DNA of 64,000 nucleotides from Paraburkholderia largidicola (GTDB lineage: Bacteria; Pseudomonadota; Gammaproteobacteria; Burkholderiales; Burkholderiaceae): contig NZ_AP023176.1 in NCBI RefSeq assembly GCF_013426895.1, forward strand, positions 1,240,001-1,304,000, written 5' to 3'. The position numbers and the translations under genes were made by a program. How positions within the stretch are numbered: the stretch's first letter is position 1; each line of letters opens with the position of its first letter. Below the pieces are notes generated by a model. The model did no database searches. It was not told the origin of the DNA and saw only the letters and a program-made list of their open reading frames with translations. Below are positions 26,283-35,030 of the stretch, piece by piece.

Positions 26283-27260
26283 ATGCTGGTCAATTGCGTA
26301 GCCTATCAGGATGGTCGCAAGCTCGGCGACATCACCGTCGAGCAGATCAGCGACTATGTGCAAAAGCCGGAATGCTTCGTGTGGGTTGCCCTCAAGGAGC
26401 CTGAGCCTGCCGAACTGGATGCGATGCAGGAGGAGTTCGGTCTGCACACACTCGCTGTCGAGGACGTGCGCGCGCATCATCAGTGGCCGAAGATCGAGGA
26501 ATACGGCGACTCACTGTTCGCGGTCATGCATACCGTCGAGTTCCAGGAAGACGGTAGCCTGCTGTTCGGCGAAGTCGATGTGTTCGTTGGCGCGAACTAT
26601 GTGCTTTCCGTGCGCATGCGCACGCAGCGAGGGTTCCAGGATGTGCGCGAGCGTTGTGAAAACGAGCCAGAGCTTCTCAGGCTGGGGTCGGCATTCGTGC
26701 TGTATGCGTTGATGGATCACATCGTCGACGACTATTTTTCGATTCTCGAAGCGCTGACCAACGAACTCGAAGAAATTGAAGACCGCATCTTCAAGCCGCA
26801 GCAAGTCAACGAGGCCCGCGCGATCATCGAGGATCTATATCGCTTCAAGCGGCGCCTCGTCGTGCTTCGTCATCACATCGGCCCGCTACTCGAGGGCGTC
26901 GGCAAGCTCACGGGCGGCCGCGTCCCGAAGGTCTGTGACGGCATGACGGCCTACTTCAAGGACGTTTACGTCCATCTGGAACGGATCGTCGGGGCCATTG
27001 AAGGACGGCGCGAACTCGTCATCACGGCGGTCCAGGTCAACCTCGGCATGATCGCATTGGCCGAGAGCGAGATCACCAAGCGCCTGGGGTCATTCGCCGC
27101 GCTGTTCGCCGTGCCTACGATGATCGCAGGCATTTACGGCATGAACTTCGAGCATATGCCCGAACTGCACTCGCAATACGGCTATCCGGTCGTCATCGCG
27201 GCGATTGTCGTGATCGACATCGTTCTGTACCGCTGGTTTCGCAAAGCAAAATGGATCTGA
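26283..27260 (+). CDS. corA: CorA-type Mg2+/Co2+ transporter
   Basis: This 325-residue protein has an N-terminal cytoplasmic domain (LVNCVAYQDGRKLGDITVEQ) and a long stalk helix. Two C-terminal membrane helices carry the selectivity motif IYGMNFEHMPEL (GMN near residue 283) between them, and the protein ends with basic residues. Pentameric CorA channels admit Mg2+, Co2+ or Ni2+. GGGG precedes the ATG by 11 bases. Neighbouring genes are ion/stress related. Since Burkholderia often carries several CorA-like genes, this may be an accessory copy. Confidence 0.92.
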   Translation: MLVNCVAYQDGRKLGDITVEQISDYVQKPECFVWVALKEPEPAELDAMQEEFGLHTLAVEDVRAHHQWPKIEEYGDSLFAVMHTVEFQEDGSLLFGEVDVFVGANYVLSVRMRTQRGFQDVRERCENEPELLRLGSAFVLYALMDHIVDDYFSILEALTNELEEIEDRIFKPQQVNEARAIIEDLYRFKRRLVVLRHHIGPLLEGVGKLTGGRVPKVCDGMTAYFKDVYVHLERIVGAIEGRRELVITAVQVNLGMIALAESEITKRLGSFAALFAVPTMIAGIYGMNFEHMPELHSQYGYPVVIAAIVVIDIVLYRWFRKAKWI

Positions 27261-27591
27261 CGGTGTCGCTCCGGCGCCGTGCGTATCATTGCGCGATACG
27301 CATTTCCGACATGGCGGACGGCAACTACAAGGCCGCAACCTCGCCGTCGCGTTCAATCGCGGTGGGCATGACTCAAATGCTACAGACCTTCTCCGGCGAA
27401 GGCCCCTCAGGATCAGCTAAAGCCAGTCTCGGTACTGGATATACTGTTGGCGGCAACATGCGAACGCACACGCAGATTCTCAATAGTGCGTTAACCGGAC
27501 CGTCTGAAAAGGGGTAGCATTAAGGCGTTATCGAACGCCAGGCTCATTCGCGCCTGAGCGTGTAACGTCTCCCTGGTAAGGTGGTCTTGCC
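27261..27591. other. Intergenic region after corA
   Basis: About 330 bases. A hairpin GCGTATC (27281-27287) / GATACGC (27295-27301) followed by ATTT may end corA transcription. A second small hairpin, GGCGTT...AACGCC, lies near 27524-27541 just before the next gene. Short open frames here have no recognisable product. Confidence 0.35.
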
Positions 27592-27948
27592 ATGATCCTG
27601 TACCACACTGAGCCCGATTCCCCGGTCATCGAAATTTCCATCGAAGGTAAGATCACCGACCACGATCTGCGCGAAGCCATTGAACGCATGCGTGGCGATC
27701 TCGAACTGAACGGCAAGACCCGCGTGCTCGAACGCATCGAGCATTTCACCGGTATCGAGCCGAAGGCGCTGTGGACCGATATAACGCTCGGCGTTTCCGT
27801 GGCCCGCAAGGTCACGCGCGCCGCCGTGGTGGCCGATGCGGGTTGGATCCGCGCCTCGATGCATCTGGCGCGATTCTTTACAAAGGCCGAAGTCAAGGCC
27901 TTCCACGTCAACGAGTTGGAGCAGGCGCGCATCTGGATCAACACCTGA
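27592..27948 (+). CDS. STAS/SpoIIAA-like domain protein
   Basis: This 118-residue single-domain protein has the SpoIIAA-like (STAS/SEC14) pattern: VIEISIEGKITDHDLREAIE, then TRVLERIEHFTGIEPKALW, and a C-terminal segment with AAVVADAGWIRASMHLARFF and VKAFHVNELEQARIWI. These small proteins may bind lipids or take part in protein-protein switching, but few have known roles. It is a lone gene within the stress/ion group. Confidence 0.8.
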   Translation: MILYHTEPDSPVIEISIEGKITDHDLREAIERMRGDLELNGKTRVLERIEHFTGIEPKALWTDITLGVSVARKVTRAAVVADAGWIRASMHLARFFTKAEVKAFHVNELEQARIWINT

Positions 27949-28108
27949 GCGCCGCGTGGCGAATCTCGTGACAGTCCGACTGCCCGTCTGCGCCCGTGCG
28001 CCGTGGTCAGAATTGCGCATACAATTCCATCGGAATAATCGGTACTGGTGGGCCGCGCTAGCGAGTCGATCAGTGTAGCGAGCACGCAGGTCACAGCCCG
28101 ATTCAACG

Positions 28109-28513
28109 CTAGCGTTTCTCCATCGTCCAGTCCGTTTTTCCTGTGCCGCAGAACCCGGGGTGAAGATTCATCGACTGCCCTTTTGCCGAGAGGACGACTG
28201 TTATCCGACGGCATGTCTTGTTCCCCTCATGACGCGTACTCTCCGGCGTCATTGTTGCATGGATCCTCACGCTATTTCCTGTCCCCTGGTTCGTCCACTG
28301 AGTTGCCTCACCGTCCCTCTTTGTGTTGAGCACATTGGTGAGCGCGACTTTGATCGAGTCCATATCATTCTTCTTGATGTATGACATTGGCGTGTCGTTG
28401 AGGAAATTCAGGTTGCTCGCTTCTGCGGCAGCCATCGTGGTCAATAGCAGCACCGCTGACATCGCTTGAGCACAAAGCACCGACCGAACATATACGGATC
28501 TATGGAGTGACAT
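28109..28513 (-). CDS. Secreted 17-kDa surface-antigen-like protein
   Basis: This 134-residue exported protein has a signal peptide (core AMSAVLLLTTMAAAEAS). The mature part NDTPMSYIKKNDMDSIKVAL, then GEATQWTNQGTGNSVRI, CRRITVVLSAKGQ and HPGFCGTGKTDW, resembles the outer-membrane surface antigen domain first known from Rickettsia. Two Cys could form a disulfide. AGGAG lies 6 bases before the ATG, fixing the start. No lipobox is seen, so it is periplasmic or loosely surface-bound. Confidence 0.75.
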   Translation of the reverse strand: MSLHRSVYVRSVLCAQAMSAVLLLTTMAAAEASNLNFLNDTPMSYIKKNDMDSIKVALTNVLNTKRDGEATQWTNQGTGNSVRIHATMTPESTRHEGNKTCRRITVVLSAKGQSMNLHPGFCGTGKTDWTMEKR

Positions 28514-28957
28514 GACGATCTCCTACTGCTGACAGAAATTGCGTGCTGAGATGCCGCCGTGCGCTGCCTCGTCACGCTGTAATCTTACGATGCAACGAAC
28601 CGCCGATCATCGGGATTTTCCGGCATCGGGCTCTGACGTTGCGGCATCGCTTGCCGCCGCTACAAAGCGGCGCCCACTCACGCCTCTTGTTGTATTGTGG
28701 ACAAGTCACGTAGTAGGACACAGACAGAACGCCGCAGTGAAGGAAACACTCGCTACACAGCGCTATTGGAGCGGCTGACAGGACGTCGAAACGGGATCCG
28801 CGACTGACGCACATCCCTCGGATTGCGACCCAACCTGGGCAAGCGGATGTGGTCAAGCGTCTTGAAGCTCGATAGAGGGCGCGTGATCCGCCTTCACAGC
28901 TTCCCGCATGTTGCGTGCAGAAGCGATATCGCGTTCTCCGACATTCGGAGGTGTGCC
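28514..28957. other. Divergent intergenic region, surface antigen / Usp
   Basis: About 440 bases without a convincing gene. A small hairpin GCCGCT-ACAA-AGCGGC lies near 28656-28671. Promoters for both neighbours must be here; none stands out. Confidence 0.35.
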
Positions 28958-29422
28958 ATGTATCGGACCATCCTTATTGCTATCGATGGAAGCAGTTCAT
29001 CTAGATTGGCACTCAGCGAAGCCGTGCGCCTCGCCGCGTCGAGCCACGGCGTCGTGCACGCAATTCACGTGGTGGACAGTGCTCCCCTCCTCTCACACCC
29101 CGATCTCGACCCGGTGCAACTCGCAGACGCCATGCGGAAGTGCGGGAGATCAGCGCTCGACGAAGCAGAGCAAATGTGTGCAGCGGCTGGCGTGACGTGT
29201 CACGCTGAACTGGTTGAGCCCGTCGCCTTCTCGGATGATGTCGCCTCCATCGTTCACTGGCGAGCCCAACAGGTTCACGCCGATCTTGTTGTGATGGGCA
29301 CGCACGGGCGCAGAGGCATGAGACGTCTTTTTCTCGGCAGCGTCGCAGAGCATTTTCTGCGCATTTCGATGTGCCCTGTATTAGTGTTGCGTGACAACGA
29401 AAGTCAAGAAAACCAGACTTGA
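28958..29422 (+). CDS. Universal stress protein (UspA family), single domain
   Basis: This 154-residue protein runs [22 protein letters not shown] to [25 protein letters not shown], with the ATP-binding G-2x-G-9x-GS loop intact. The start at 28958 is fixed by GGAGG 6 bases upstream; the upstream open frame is not translated. It is the second Usp of this ion/stress group and is distinct in sequence from the tandem one. Confidence 0.9.
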   Translation: MYRTILIAIDGSSSSRLALSEAVRLAASSHGVVHAIHVVDSAPLLSHPDLDPVQLADAMRKCGRSALDEAEQMCAAAGVTCHAELVEPVAFSDDVASIVHWRAQQVHADLVVMGTHGRRGMRRLFLGSVAEHFLRISMCPVLVLRDNESQENQT

Positions 29423-29505
29423 AATGTCAGAGTTGCTTGAGCACCGTGCGGATCGACGGCGCCACAGCGGACACAGTGGCTCCCACAAAATGAATCGCGT
29501 CGATC

Positions 29506-29574
29506 GCGATGGTCACAAAAAACCTGTGCGCATCGGCCGCCATGCTGCACAGCCCCACCTTTTGTGACCATCGC
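29506..29574. repeat. 15-bp perfect inverted repeat, possible IS-end or MITE remnant
   Basis: GCGATGGTCACAAAA (29506-29520) and TTTTGTGACCATCGC (29560-29574) are perfect complements 39 bases apart. A related unit, GTGGCTCCCACAAAA (29476-29490), lies just outside. The arrangement recalls repeated ends of IS21-type elements, but no transposase is near; it could also be a strong RNA hairpin between the Usp and hpnJ 3' ends. Confidence 0.5.
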
Positions 29575-29661
29575 CAGGCCGATCCCTTTAATCAGGCAGC
29601 AGTTTGGAAGCGGAGACTGACTCTGACTCTGCAGAAACGCATTCGCCAGTGAGTGCAGGCC

Positions 29662-31083
29662 TCACGCTTTGTGGTCGCGGAGGAATCTGAAGAACTGCAC
29701 ACCCTCTTGCAAGCGCCGTTTCATCATCTCCCAACTGACCAACATCTCACGGACGATTTCCCAGATCTTTGTCGGCCTGAAATAAAATCGCTTGTAGAAC
29801 TCCTCGACACCAAGAAAGATCTCTTCGCGCGACAGATTCGGATAGCCGATAGTTGAAAGCTGCGTGCCCGCTGAATTGACAAGCGTGATGACCTTGCTTT
29901 CTTCCAGCCATCCATTCTCGACAGCTTGCTTATGAAGGACCGTCCCCGGGTAAGGCGCGGCGAGCGACACCTGGATTGTGTGCGGATTGATCTCTTTCGC
30001 GTATTGGATCGTCTTCTGTATCGTTTCGTGAGTTTCCCCAGGAAGCCCAAGGATGAACGTGCCGTGGATCTTGATGCCGAGCTTGCGGCAATCTTCATTG
30101 AAGCGGCGTGCCATATCGGTTCTCAGCCCCTTCTTGACGTTCACGAGAATCTGGTCGTCGCCGGATTCGTAGCCTACGAGCAAGAGCCGCAAGCCGTTCT
30201 CTTTCATCACTTTGAGGGTCGAATACGGTACGTTCGCTTTCGCATTACACGACCACGTCACCCCAAGCTTGCCAAGGCCGCGAGCAATCTCCTCGGCCCT
30301 CGGCCTGAGATCAGTAAAGGTATCGTCATCGAACATGATCTCCTTGACTTCGGGCATGTTGTCCCTGATCCATTTCACTTCTTCGAGGACGTGCTCGACG
30401 GAGCGAGTGCGATAGCGATGCCCCCCAACTGTGTGCGGCCAAAGGCAAAATGTGCATCGCGACTTGCAGCCTCGACCCGTGTAGAGAGAGACATAGGGAT
30501 GCTTGAGGTAGCCGCTGAAATAATTCGCGGTCGTAAGGTCGCGCTTGTAGATGGGAGCAACGAACGGCAACTGGTCCATGTCTTCCAGAATCGGCCGGGC
30601 CTCGTTGTGCATGAACCCACCGTCCGGTAAACGGTAGCTCAGACCGAGGATCGAACTAAACGGAAGTCCTTGCGCGACGTCACGACATGTGAAGTCGAAT
30701 TCTTCACGGCATACGAAGTCGATCGAATCGCTTGCGGCAAGCGAACCGTGAGGATCGACTGCCACCTTTGCCCCGACCATCCCGACAAGGATGCTGGACT
30801 TGCGTCGTTTTAAATGCTCCGCAAATTGCACATCGTTCCCGAACGACGGCGAACTGGTGTGAATGATGACTAGCTCGTATTCCTGAGCAATGTCGAGTGT
30901 TGCGTCGAGAGACAGGCCATCTGCCGGAGCGTCCACCAGACGGCTACCCTCGACCAGCGCAGCAGGCTGGGCGAGCCAGGTTGGGTACCAGAAGGACCGG
31001 ATCTCACGCCTTGTCTGGAAACGTGAGCCCGCTCCTCCGTCGAAGCCGTCGAACGATGGTGCCTGCAGAAATAGCGTTTTCAT
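29662..31083 (-). CDS. hpnJ: Hopanoid biosynthesis radical SAM protein HpnJ
   Basis: This 473-residue B12-binding-type radical SAM protein has an N-terminal cobalamin-like domain (~1-150). The radical SAM cluster motif CKSRCTFC has Cys206, Cys210 and Cys213. It begins MKTLFLQAPSFDGFDGGAGS and continues with FWYPTWLAQPA, as HpnJ does. In Burkholderia HpnJ converts the glucosamine group of bacteriohopanetetrol glucosamine into the cyclitol ether. The Met at 31083 is used; upstream open sequence lacks the family match. It lies on the same strand as hpnL and hpnI but 1.2 kb away from hpnL, with an opposed small gene between. Confidence 0.9.
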   Translation of the reverse strand: MKTLFLQAPSFDGFDGGAGSRFQTRREIRSFWYPTWLAQPAALVEGSRLVDAPADGLSLDATLDIAQEYELVIIHTSSPSFGNDVQFAEHLKRRKSSILVGMVGAKVAVDPHGSLAASDSIDFVCREEFDFTCRDVAQGLPFSSILGLSYRLPDGGFMHNEARPILEDMDQLPFVAPIYKRDLTTANYFSGYLKHPYVSLYTGRGCKSRCTFCLWPHTVGGHRYRTRSVEHVLEEVKWIRDNMPEVKEIMFDDDTFTDLRPRAEEIARGLGKLGVTWSCNAKANVPYSTLKVMKENGLRLLLVGYESGDDQILVNVKKGLRTDMARRFNEDCRKLGIKIHGTFILGLPGETHETIQKTIQYAKEINPHTIQVSLAAPYPGTVLHKQAVENGWLEESKVITLVNSAGTQLSTIGYPNLSREEIFLGVEEFYKRFYFRPTKIWEIVREMLVSWEMMKRRLQEGVQFFRFLRDHKA

Positions 31084-31723
31084 GAATGCCCTCAAAGACA
31101 ACGGTCTGTTTTCAGGGATGAGTCGCCCGCATGGTCGCCATGCGTCGGCGATGTCCGGGAACTGATTCGTGCCTTCAAAAAGTGTGCTGGCCACTGAATA
31201 GCCAGCAAGGAAGCCACCATCTGTCGAAGGCTCTGGATCGCAGGAGGGCCTCGAAAGAATAGTACGACTCCCGACACTTGAATTGCAAATCCTTAGTCTT
31301 CCCCCCTTCTGTCAATTTTTACATCGAGATTACCGATATCGCCGGCTACCCTATTCGAAACATGCATTGCATGACAGTCTTGCGACAGAATCACCAGTCT
31401 TCACAACTCCTCACGTTGTATGCACGGCGACGCCTACCCATATCTTCGACGCGATGGATCCAGGCACGACTACACGCGGGACCGGGTCGACTGACCACGT
31501 GGATTGCTGCATACTGGCAGCAAGGTTAGTACGTCGAGATGACGCGTCGGCGACGTACAAAATAGCGATCTCTTCGCGGAGAGCGGCAACGCTCCTGACC
31601 TCGTGCGGTGGGCACTGTGCACAGCACCCCGTCCGCCGTACGATCCACCCGCAACAGCCAGTGTCACCATCGACGCAGATGCAGTCATTTGAGGTGCCCA
31701 CGCTCCACGGCGAGAGGTGATTG
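31084..31723. other. Gene-free stretch upstream of hpnJ
   Basis: About 640 bases, lower in GC than the surroundings, between hpnJ (-) and a small hypothetical gene (+). It should hold the hpnJ promoter. No recognisable gene, repeat or operator was found; the open frames here look like chance. Confidence 0.3.
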
Positions 31724-32065
31724 ATGACGCAAAATCGCGACGTTACCAAGGGTGTACCCGTTGGGAATGGACAGCACGTCAGCCCTGCCGAATTCTTGTT
31801 GATGGCAGGATTTCTTGCATATCGCGCCCCCTTGGCATCGGCCCATGCCCGCGCGGTGGCCCAGCGCATACTGGTTGCCGTCCTCGAGATGGCGACTGCT
31901 CGCGGGTTTGCTGATTCGATTGTTCTCCAGGCGATGATGGCGAATGCCGAAAAGTCTTCGAGCACGTGGAGGCTGGCGGAGCAAGCAGCCGCTGCTATCG
32001 GTGATACGGCGACTTACCTGCAAGTCATTCGCAGCGCTGGCGTAATAATTGAAGAAGACGGGTGA
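31724..32065 (+). CDS. Small hypothetical protein between hpnL and hpnJ
   Basis: This 113-residue protein is not recognised. GAGAGG lies 7-8 bases before the ATG. The sequence is mostly helical and Ala-rich, with a plausible amino acid composition (AEFLLMAGFLAYRAPLASAH, ILVAVLEMATARGFADSIVL), and no signal peptide or clear membrane helix. A longer open frame on the opposite strand is Cys/Ser/Thr/Arg-rich and looks like a shadow. It is oriented against the hpn genes, which it separates. Confidence 0.45.
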   Translation: MTQNRDVTKGVPVGNGQHVSPAEFLLMAGFLAYRAPLASAHARAVAQRILVAVLEMATARGFADSIVLQAMMANAEKSSSTWRLAEQAAAAIGDTATYLQVIRSAGVIIEEDG

Positions 32066-32305
32066 AGCCGTCGCTAACAAATGTTCTCCGATCATGGGTA
32101 GTACCTGTTCGTGATCGTGCGATAGGATTTCGAGCGCAACATATCAGCCGTTCTACCAGGAATCCGTCAAAAGGAGGTTGATTCATTCTGGATGCCTCCA
32201 GGTTGAACGCAACGCTACAAAATTACGACATCCGATCGCCAATGCTCCTCTCTGCCTTCGCCACGTGCCGCTTCGATCACGACCGCAATGCCCTTTTCTA
32301 CGGGA

Positions 32306-33316
32306 TCACTTCACATTCGCATTGCCGGGCTTCGCAGCCATCGAGCGCGGGAGGCCAAACGAACGTTCAGCCAACTGCCAGAAAATGAGTCCGGGTACGA
32401 AGAACAGTAGATCTCTCACTCTCCGGGCGCCTGCCAGCGCGAGGCAGGTCGGCGCATCGAGGCCTAGCATGCCACCGATCACAACGAAGCCGCCTTCTTG
32501 CACGCCAATGTTACCTGGCACGACAAAGGCAACACTGCTCACGAGTTGAATCAGTGCCTCGAGCACGAACGCGGTCGCGAAGCTTGCGTCCGACCCAAGC
32601 ACGCGTAACGCGATCCAGATCTCAAGTGCCAACCCAAGGCACTGCAACGTTTGCCAGATGAACAAATAGCGAATCACGACACCCGTCTCTCGCCAGACCA
32701 GCTTGATTGACTGGTCGATGCGCGCCGACTTCCCAACCAGGGCGTAGACCTTTCCGCTAGTGACACGGTTGAGCGTTCGCGCGGCGCGCTCGAACGGGCG
32801 CGCGTGTTGAACCAGAACGAAGAGCAAGAGCACCGGCATGAGTGCGGCAAGACCCCACGCCAATCTACCCGCAAGACGCGCGGCGTCCGATGAGGTTAGC
32901 TCCAGCAAGTAACCAAGGGCTACGAGCGCAAAGACGACCTGGCTGACCAACGTGAGTTGCATGTCCACGACGAGACTCGCCACAGCCGTCGCTGGGCGAA
33001 CGCCGACGCGTCCCAGCAGTCGAAATGAAACGATCTCCCCGCCAATCCGCGCCACGGGCAACAGTCCGTTGATCGATTCGCGAATCCAGACGAGCTTGAG
33101 CATAGTCGCAAGAGAGGGGCGCTCCGCATCACGTATCAAGCTGCGCCAATCCCACGCGTTGGGTAACATTGCAAAGATATGTGCGAGGGCTGCCAACACC
33201 AGGCCCCCGCCGGCAAATTCCAGCAGACGCAGGATCGCGACAGGATCGTCTCGCCAGATAAGCCATCCAGCAATCGCTAGCCCAAGCAACGCGGCGACAG
33301 ATCCGAGGTATTTCAT
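32306..33316 (-). CDS. hpnL: Hopanoid-associated membrane protein HpnL
   Basis: This 336-residue membrane protein of the lysylphosphatidylglycerol-synthase-like (UPF0104) superfamily has about seven to eight hydrophobic segments. The family segments WIRESINGLLPVARIGGEIV (~residue 78) and FVVPGNIGVQEGGFVVIGGM (~262) are present. HpnL-type genes accompany hopanoid side-chain genes and are proposed to act in hopanoid handling or transport; no reaction is established. It starts 46 bases after the hpnI stop, so the two are probably co-transcribed. Confidence 0.85.
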   Translation of the reverse strand: MKYLGSVAALLGLAIAGWLIWRDDPVAILRLLEFAGGGLVLAALAHIFAMLPNAWDWRSLIRDAERPSLATMLKLVWIRESINGLLPVARIGGEIVSFRLLGRVGVRPATAVASLVVDMQLTLVSQVVFALVALGYLLELTSSDAARLAGRLAWGLAALMPVLLLFVLVQHARPFERAARTLNRVTSGKVYALVGKSARIDQSIKLVWRETGVVIRYLFIWQTLQCLGLALEIWIALRVLGSDASFATAFVLEALIQLVSSVAFVVPGNIGVQEGGFVVIGGMLGLDAPTCLALAGARRVRDLLFFVPGLIFWQLAERSFGLPRSMAAKPGNANVK

Positions 33317-33362
33317 CTGAGCGCAGCCTTTCCAGACTGAAAGATCACGGTCGAATCCGTGG

Positions 33363-34547
33363 TCATTTCAGGATCGGGTCCTGTTGAACACGGGATGACA
33401 ATAAACCGTCACCGTCAACGTCGAAGCGTTGCCCTCGCCATAAAACGCGCGACGAGAAAAAGCTCGCCACGTAAATTCCGAATTGAAGGACGTCCCAAAC
33501 CGGTAACCACGGAAAGCCGCTGCAACGCTCTCCTGTCGCGCGGTCCGTTTGCCAGACCAATATCCCTCGAACAATGAGTGTCAGCACGACCAACCCCGAG
33601 GCCAGCGGATTACCAAAAGAGAAAAGGACGACGAGCAAAGCGAGCGGAAACGGATGCATCAGAATAGCACCGAGATGCCCCATCCGAGCTGCGGCGCGAA
33701 TTGTGCGGCACCACCGCAGTTCGTGCGCGATCAGTTGAGAAAACGTCGTTTCGACGCAAGCGTGATGCACGGTGAACGGCGGAATGACGACCGATAAACC
33801 ATTGCGCCGTACCGCTTCGCCAATAGCGTAGTCCTCCGCGAGATGATGCGCGAACTGCGGGAGACCGCCTATGCGCATCAGTGTTGTCCGCGTGATGGCA
33901 ATCGTCTGGCCAAGGCATGGTCGGGCGAGTCCAATGGACAGCCCCGTCACTACGCCGGGCAGGAAATGATAATTGGTCATGGCGGAACTGACCCGAGGCC
34001 AGAAACCGGGCGCGCACAATCCACGATAGGCACTGGTCACCAACCCCACGCCGGGTTGCTCGAGCGCGCCTACGATATCGCGGAGAAAGCGTGCGCCGAC
34101 ACGTACGTCGCTGTCAGCAAAGCAAAGCACATCGTGCTCCGCGTGATCCATCATGTTGGCAAGATTGGCGATTTTTCGATTGGGTCCATACACCCTGCCG
34201 TCTACCACCACGTTTATTCTTTTCTCAGGAAAACGCGAGCGCAGTATGTCGACGACCGGGAGCGCAGCGTCGCTTCGATCATGGACACCCACAATATACT
34301 GAACCGCTCCGGGATAGTCCTGCTCCACAAAGCTCGTTAAGTTCTCCAGTAGTTGCCATTCGTCGCCACGCAACGGTTTGACCACGGTGACTGGCGGGAA
34401 GCGAACGGGCGCAGTCATCGGACGCGAAAAAAAACGTCGCATAAAAAGACTGGCCGACAGGGTATACACGATGCCCAGTCCGGAGCACAGCGCAAATAGC
34501 ACGGCGACAAAGGCGAAGCACTGGTGGACAACATGTAGCTGATCCAT
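33363..34547 (-). CDS. hpnI: Hopanoid glycosyltransferase HpnI
   Basis: This 394-residue membrane glycosyltransferase is of the ceramide glucosyltransferase type (GT21). It has an N-terminal membrane anchor, the GT-A core with VTVVKPLRGDEWQLLENL, YGPNRKIANLANM, the DxD-like CFADSDVRV (~residue 140), the Q/R-x-x-R-W-like ELRWCRTIR (~270), and C-terminal membrane helices. HpnI adds N-acetylglucosamine to bacteriohopanetetrol; HpnK then deacetylates and HpnJ forms the cyclitol. The Met at 34547 has GGAGG only 3 bases upstream, a tight spacing. A PmrA-box-like tandem repeat lies at 34598-34614, about 50 bases upstream. Confidence 0.9.
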   Translation of the reverse strand: MDQLHVVHQCFAFVAVLFALCSGLGIVYTLSASLFMRRFFSRPMTAPVRFPPVTVVKPLRGDEWQLLENLTSFVEQDYPGAVQYIVGVHDRSDAALPVVDILRSRFPEKRINVVVDGRVYGPNRKIANLANMMDHAEHDVLCFADSDVRVGARFLRDIVGALEQPGVGLVTSAYRGLCAPGFWPRVSSAMTNYHFLPGVVTGLSIGLARPCLGQTIAITRTTLMRIGGLPQFAHHLAEDYAIGEAVRRNGLSVVIPPFTVHHACVETTFSQLIAHELRWCRTIRAAARMGHLGAILMHPFPLALLVVLFSFGNPLASGLVVLTLIVRGILVWQTDRATGERCSGFPWLPVWDVLQFGIYVASFFSSRVLWRGQRFDVDGDGLLSSRVQQDPILK

Positions 34548-34597
34548 ATGCCTCCGGCGATGGCGCCTTTGGGACAACAAAGTCTGCACGCAGGAGG

Positions 34598-34614
34598 CTT
34601 AAGACAGGCTTAAT
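34598..34614 (+). promoter_or_regulatory. PmrA/BasR-like tandem repeat upstream of hpnI
   Basis: CTTAAG-N5-CTTAAT matches the PmrA-box form YTTAAK-N5-YTTAAK at every position. It lies between the small membrane protein gene and hpnI, 51 bases before the hpnI start. The match is written on the plus strand while hpnI reads on the minus strand, so orientation is reversed relative to the gene. Confidence 0.45.
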
Positions 34615-34670
34615 GATCCTGCTCTCCCGTTGTTTTTTTGAGCTTGCAGCGATAAGCGACGTCCACCGGT

Positions 34671-35030
34671 TCAAATCAGCAGACCATCCTGGACGTAGCG
34701 TTCGGCATTCATTCCGGAAAAGCGAAGATGCAGCAGCACGAGCAAGCGCAGCCTGCATCCGTATTGGGAATCAACAACACCATCCGTGCGAACGAAAATG
34801 CGCCGCTGCGTTAGCGCACGACGGTACGCGACGAACGCTAGTAGCCGCGTCGACGCCAACGCAATGGCGATCAGCGTGACGACGGCTAACCTGAAATCCG
34901 TTGTCTCGAATGCCGATTCGCGGATACCGCACAGATCAATGGCTACCAGCACAATCGCATCAATGGCCATTGCCGCGATCGATGCCGTCACGAGATGCGT
35001 TCGGATGGATATGACCGTTGCCCTGTTCAT
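34671..35030 (-). CDS. Small hypothetical membrane protein upstream of hpnI
   Basis: The product has 119 residues. AGGGG lies 6 bases before the ATG, a good ribosome site. The protein has two probable membrane segments (LVTASIAAMAIDAIVLVAIDL and FRLAVVTLIAIALASTRLLAFVAY in two parts, ~13-33 and ~46-68) and a basic, Arg-rich C-terminus. No family is recognised. It precedes hpnI by 123 bases on the same strand and may share its transcript. Confidence 0.5.
   Translation of the reverse strand: MNRATVISIRTHLVTASIAAMAIDAIVLVAIDLCGIRESAFETTDFRLAVVTLIAIALASTRLLAFVAYRRALTQRRIFVRTDGVVDSQYGCRLRLLVLLHLRFSGMNAERYVQDGLLI

Noticed and set aside
27261..27591. Possible riboswitch (glycine or yybP-ykoY type) between corA and the SpoIIAA-like gene
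   Set aside because: Short resemblances such as AAAAGGGGTAGC are present, but the conserved helices and junctions of either class could not be traced.
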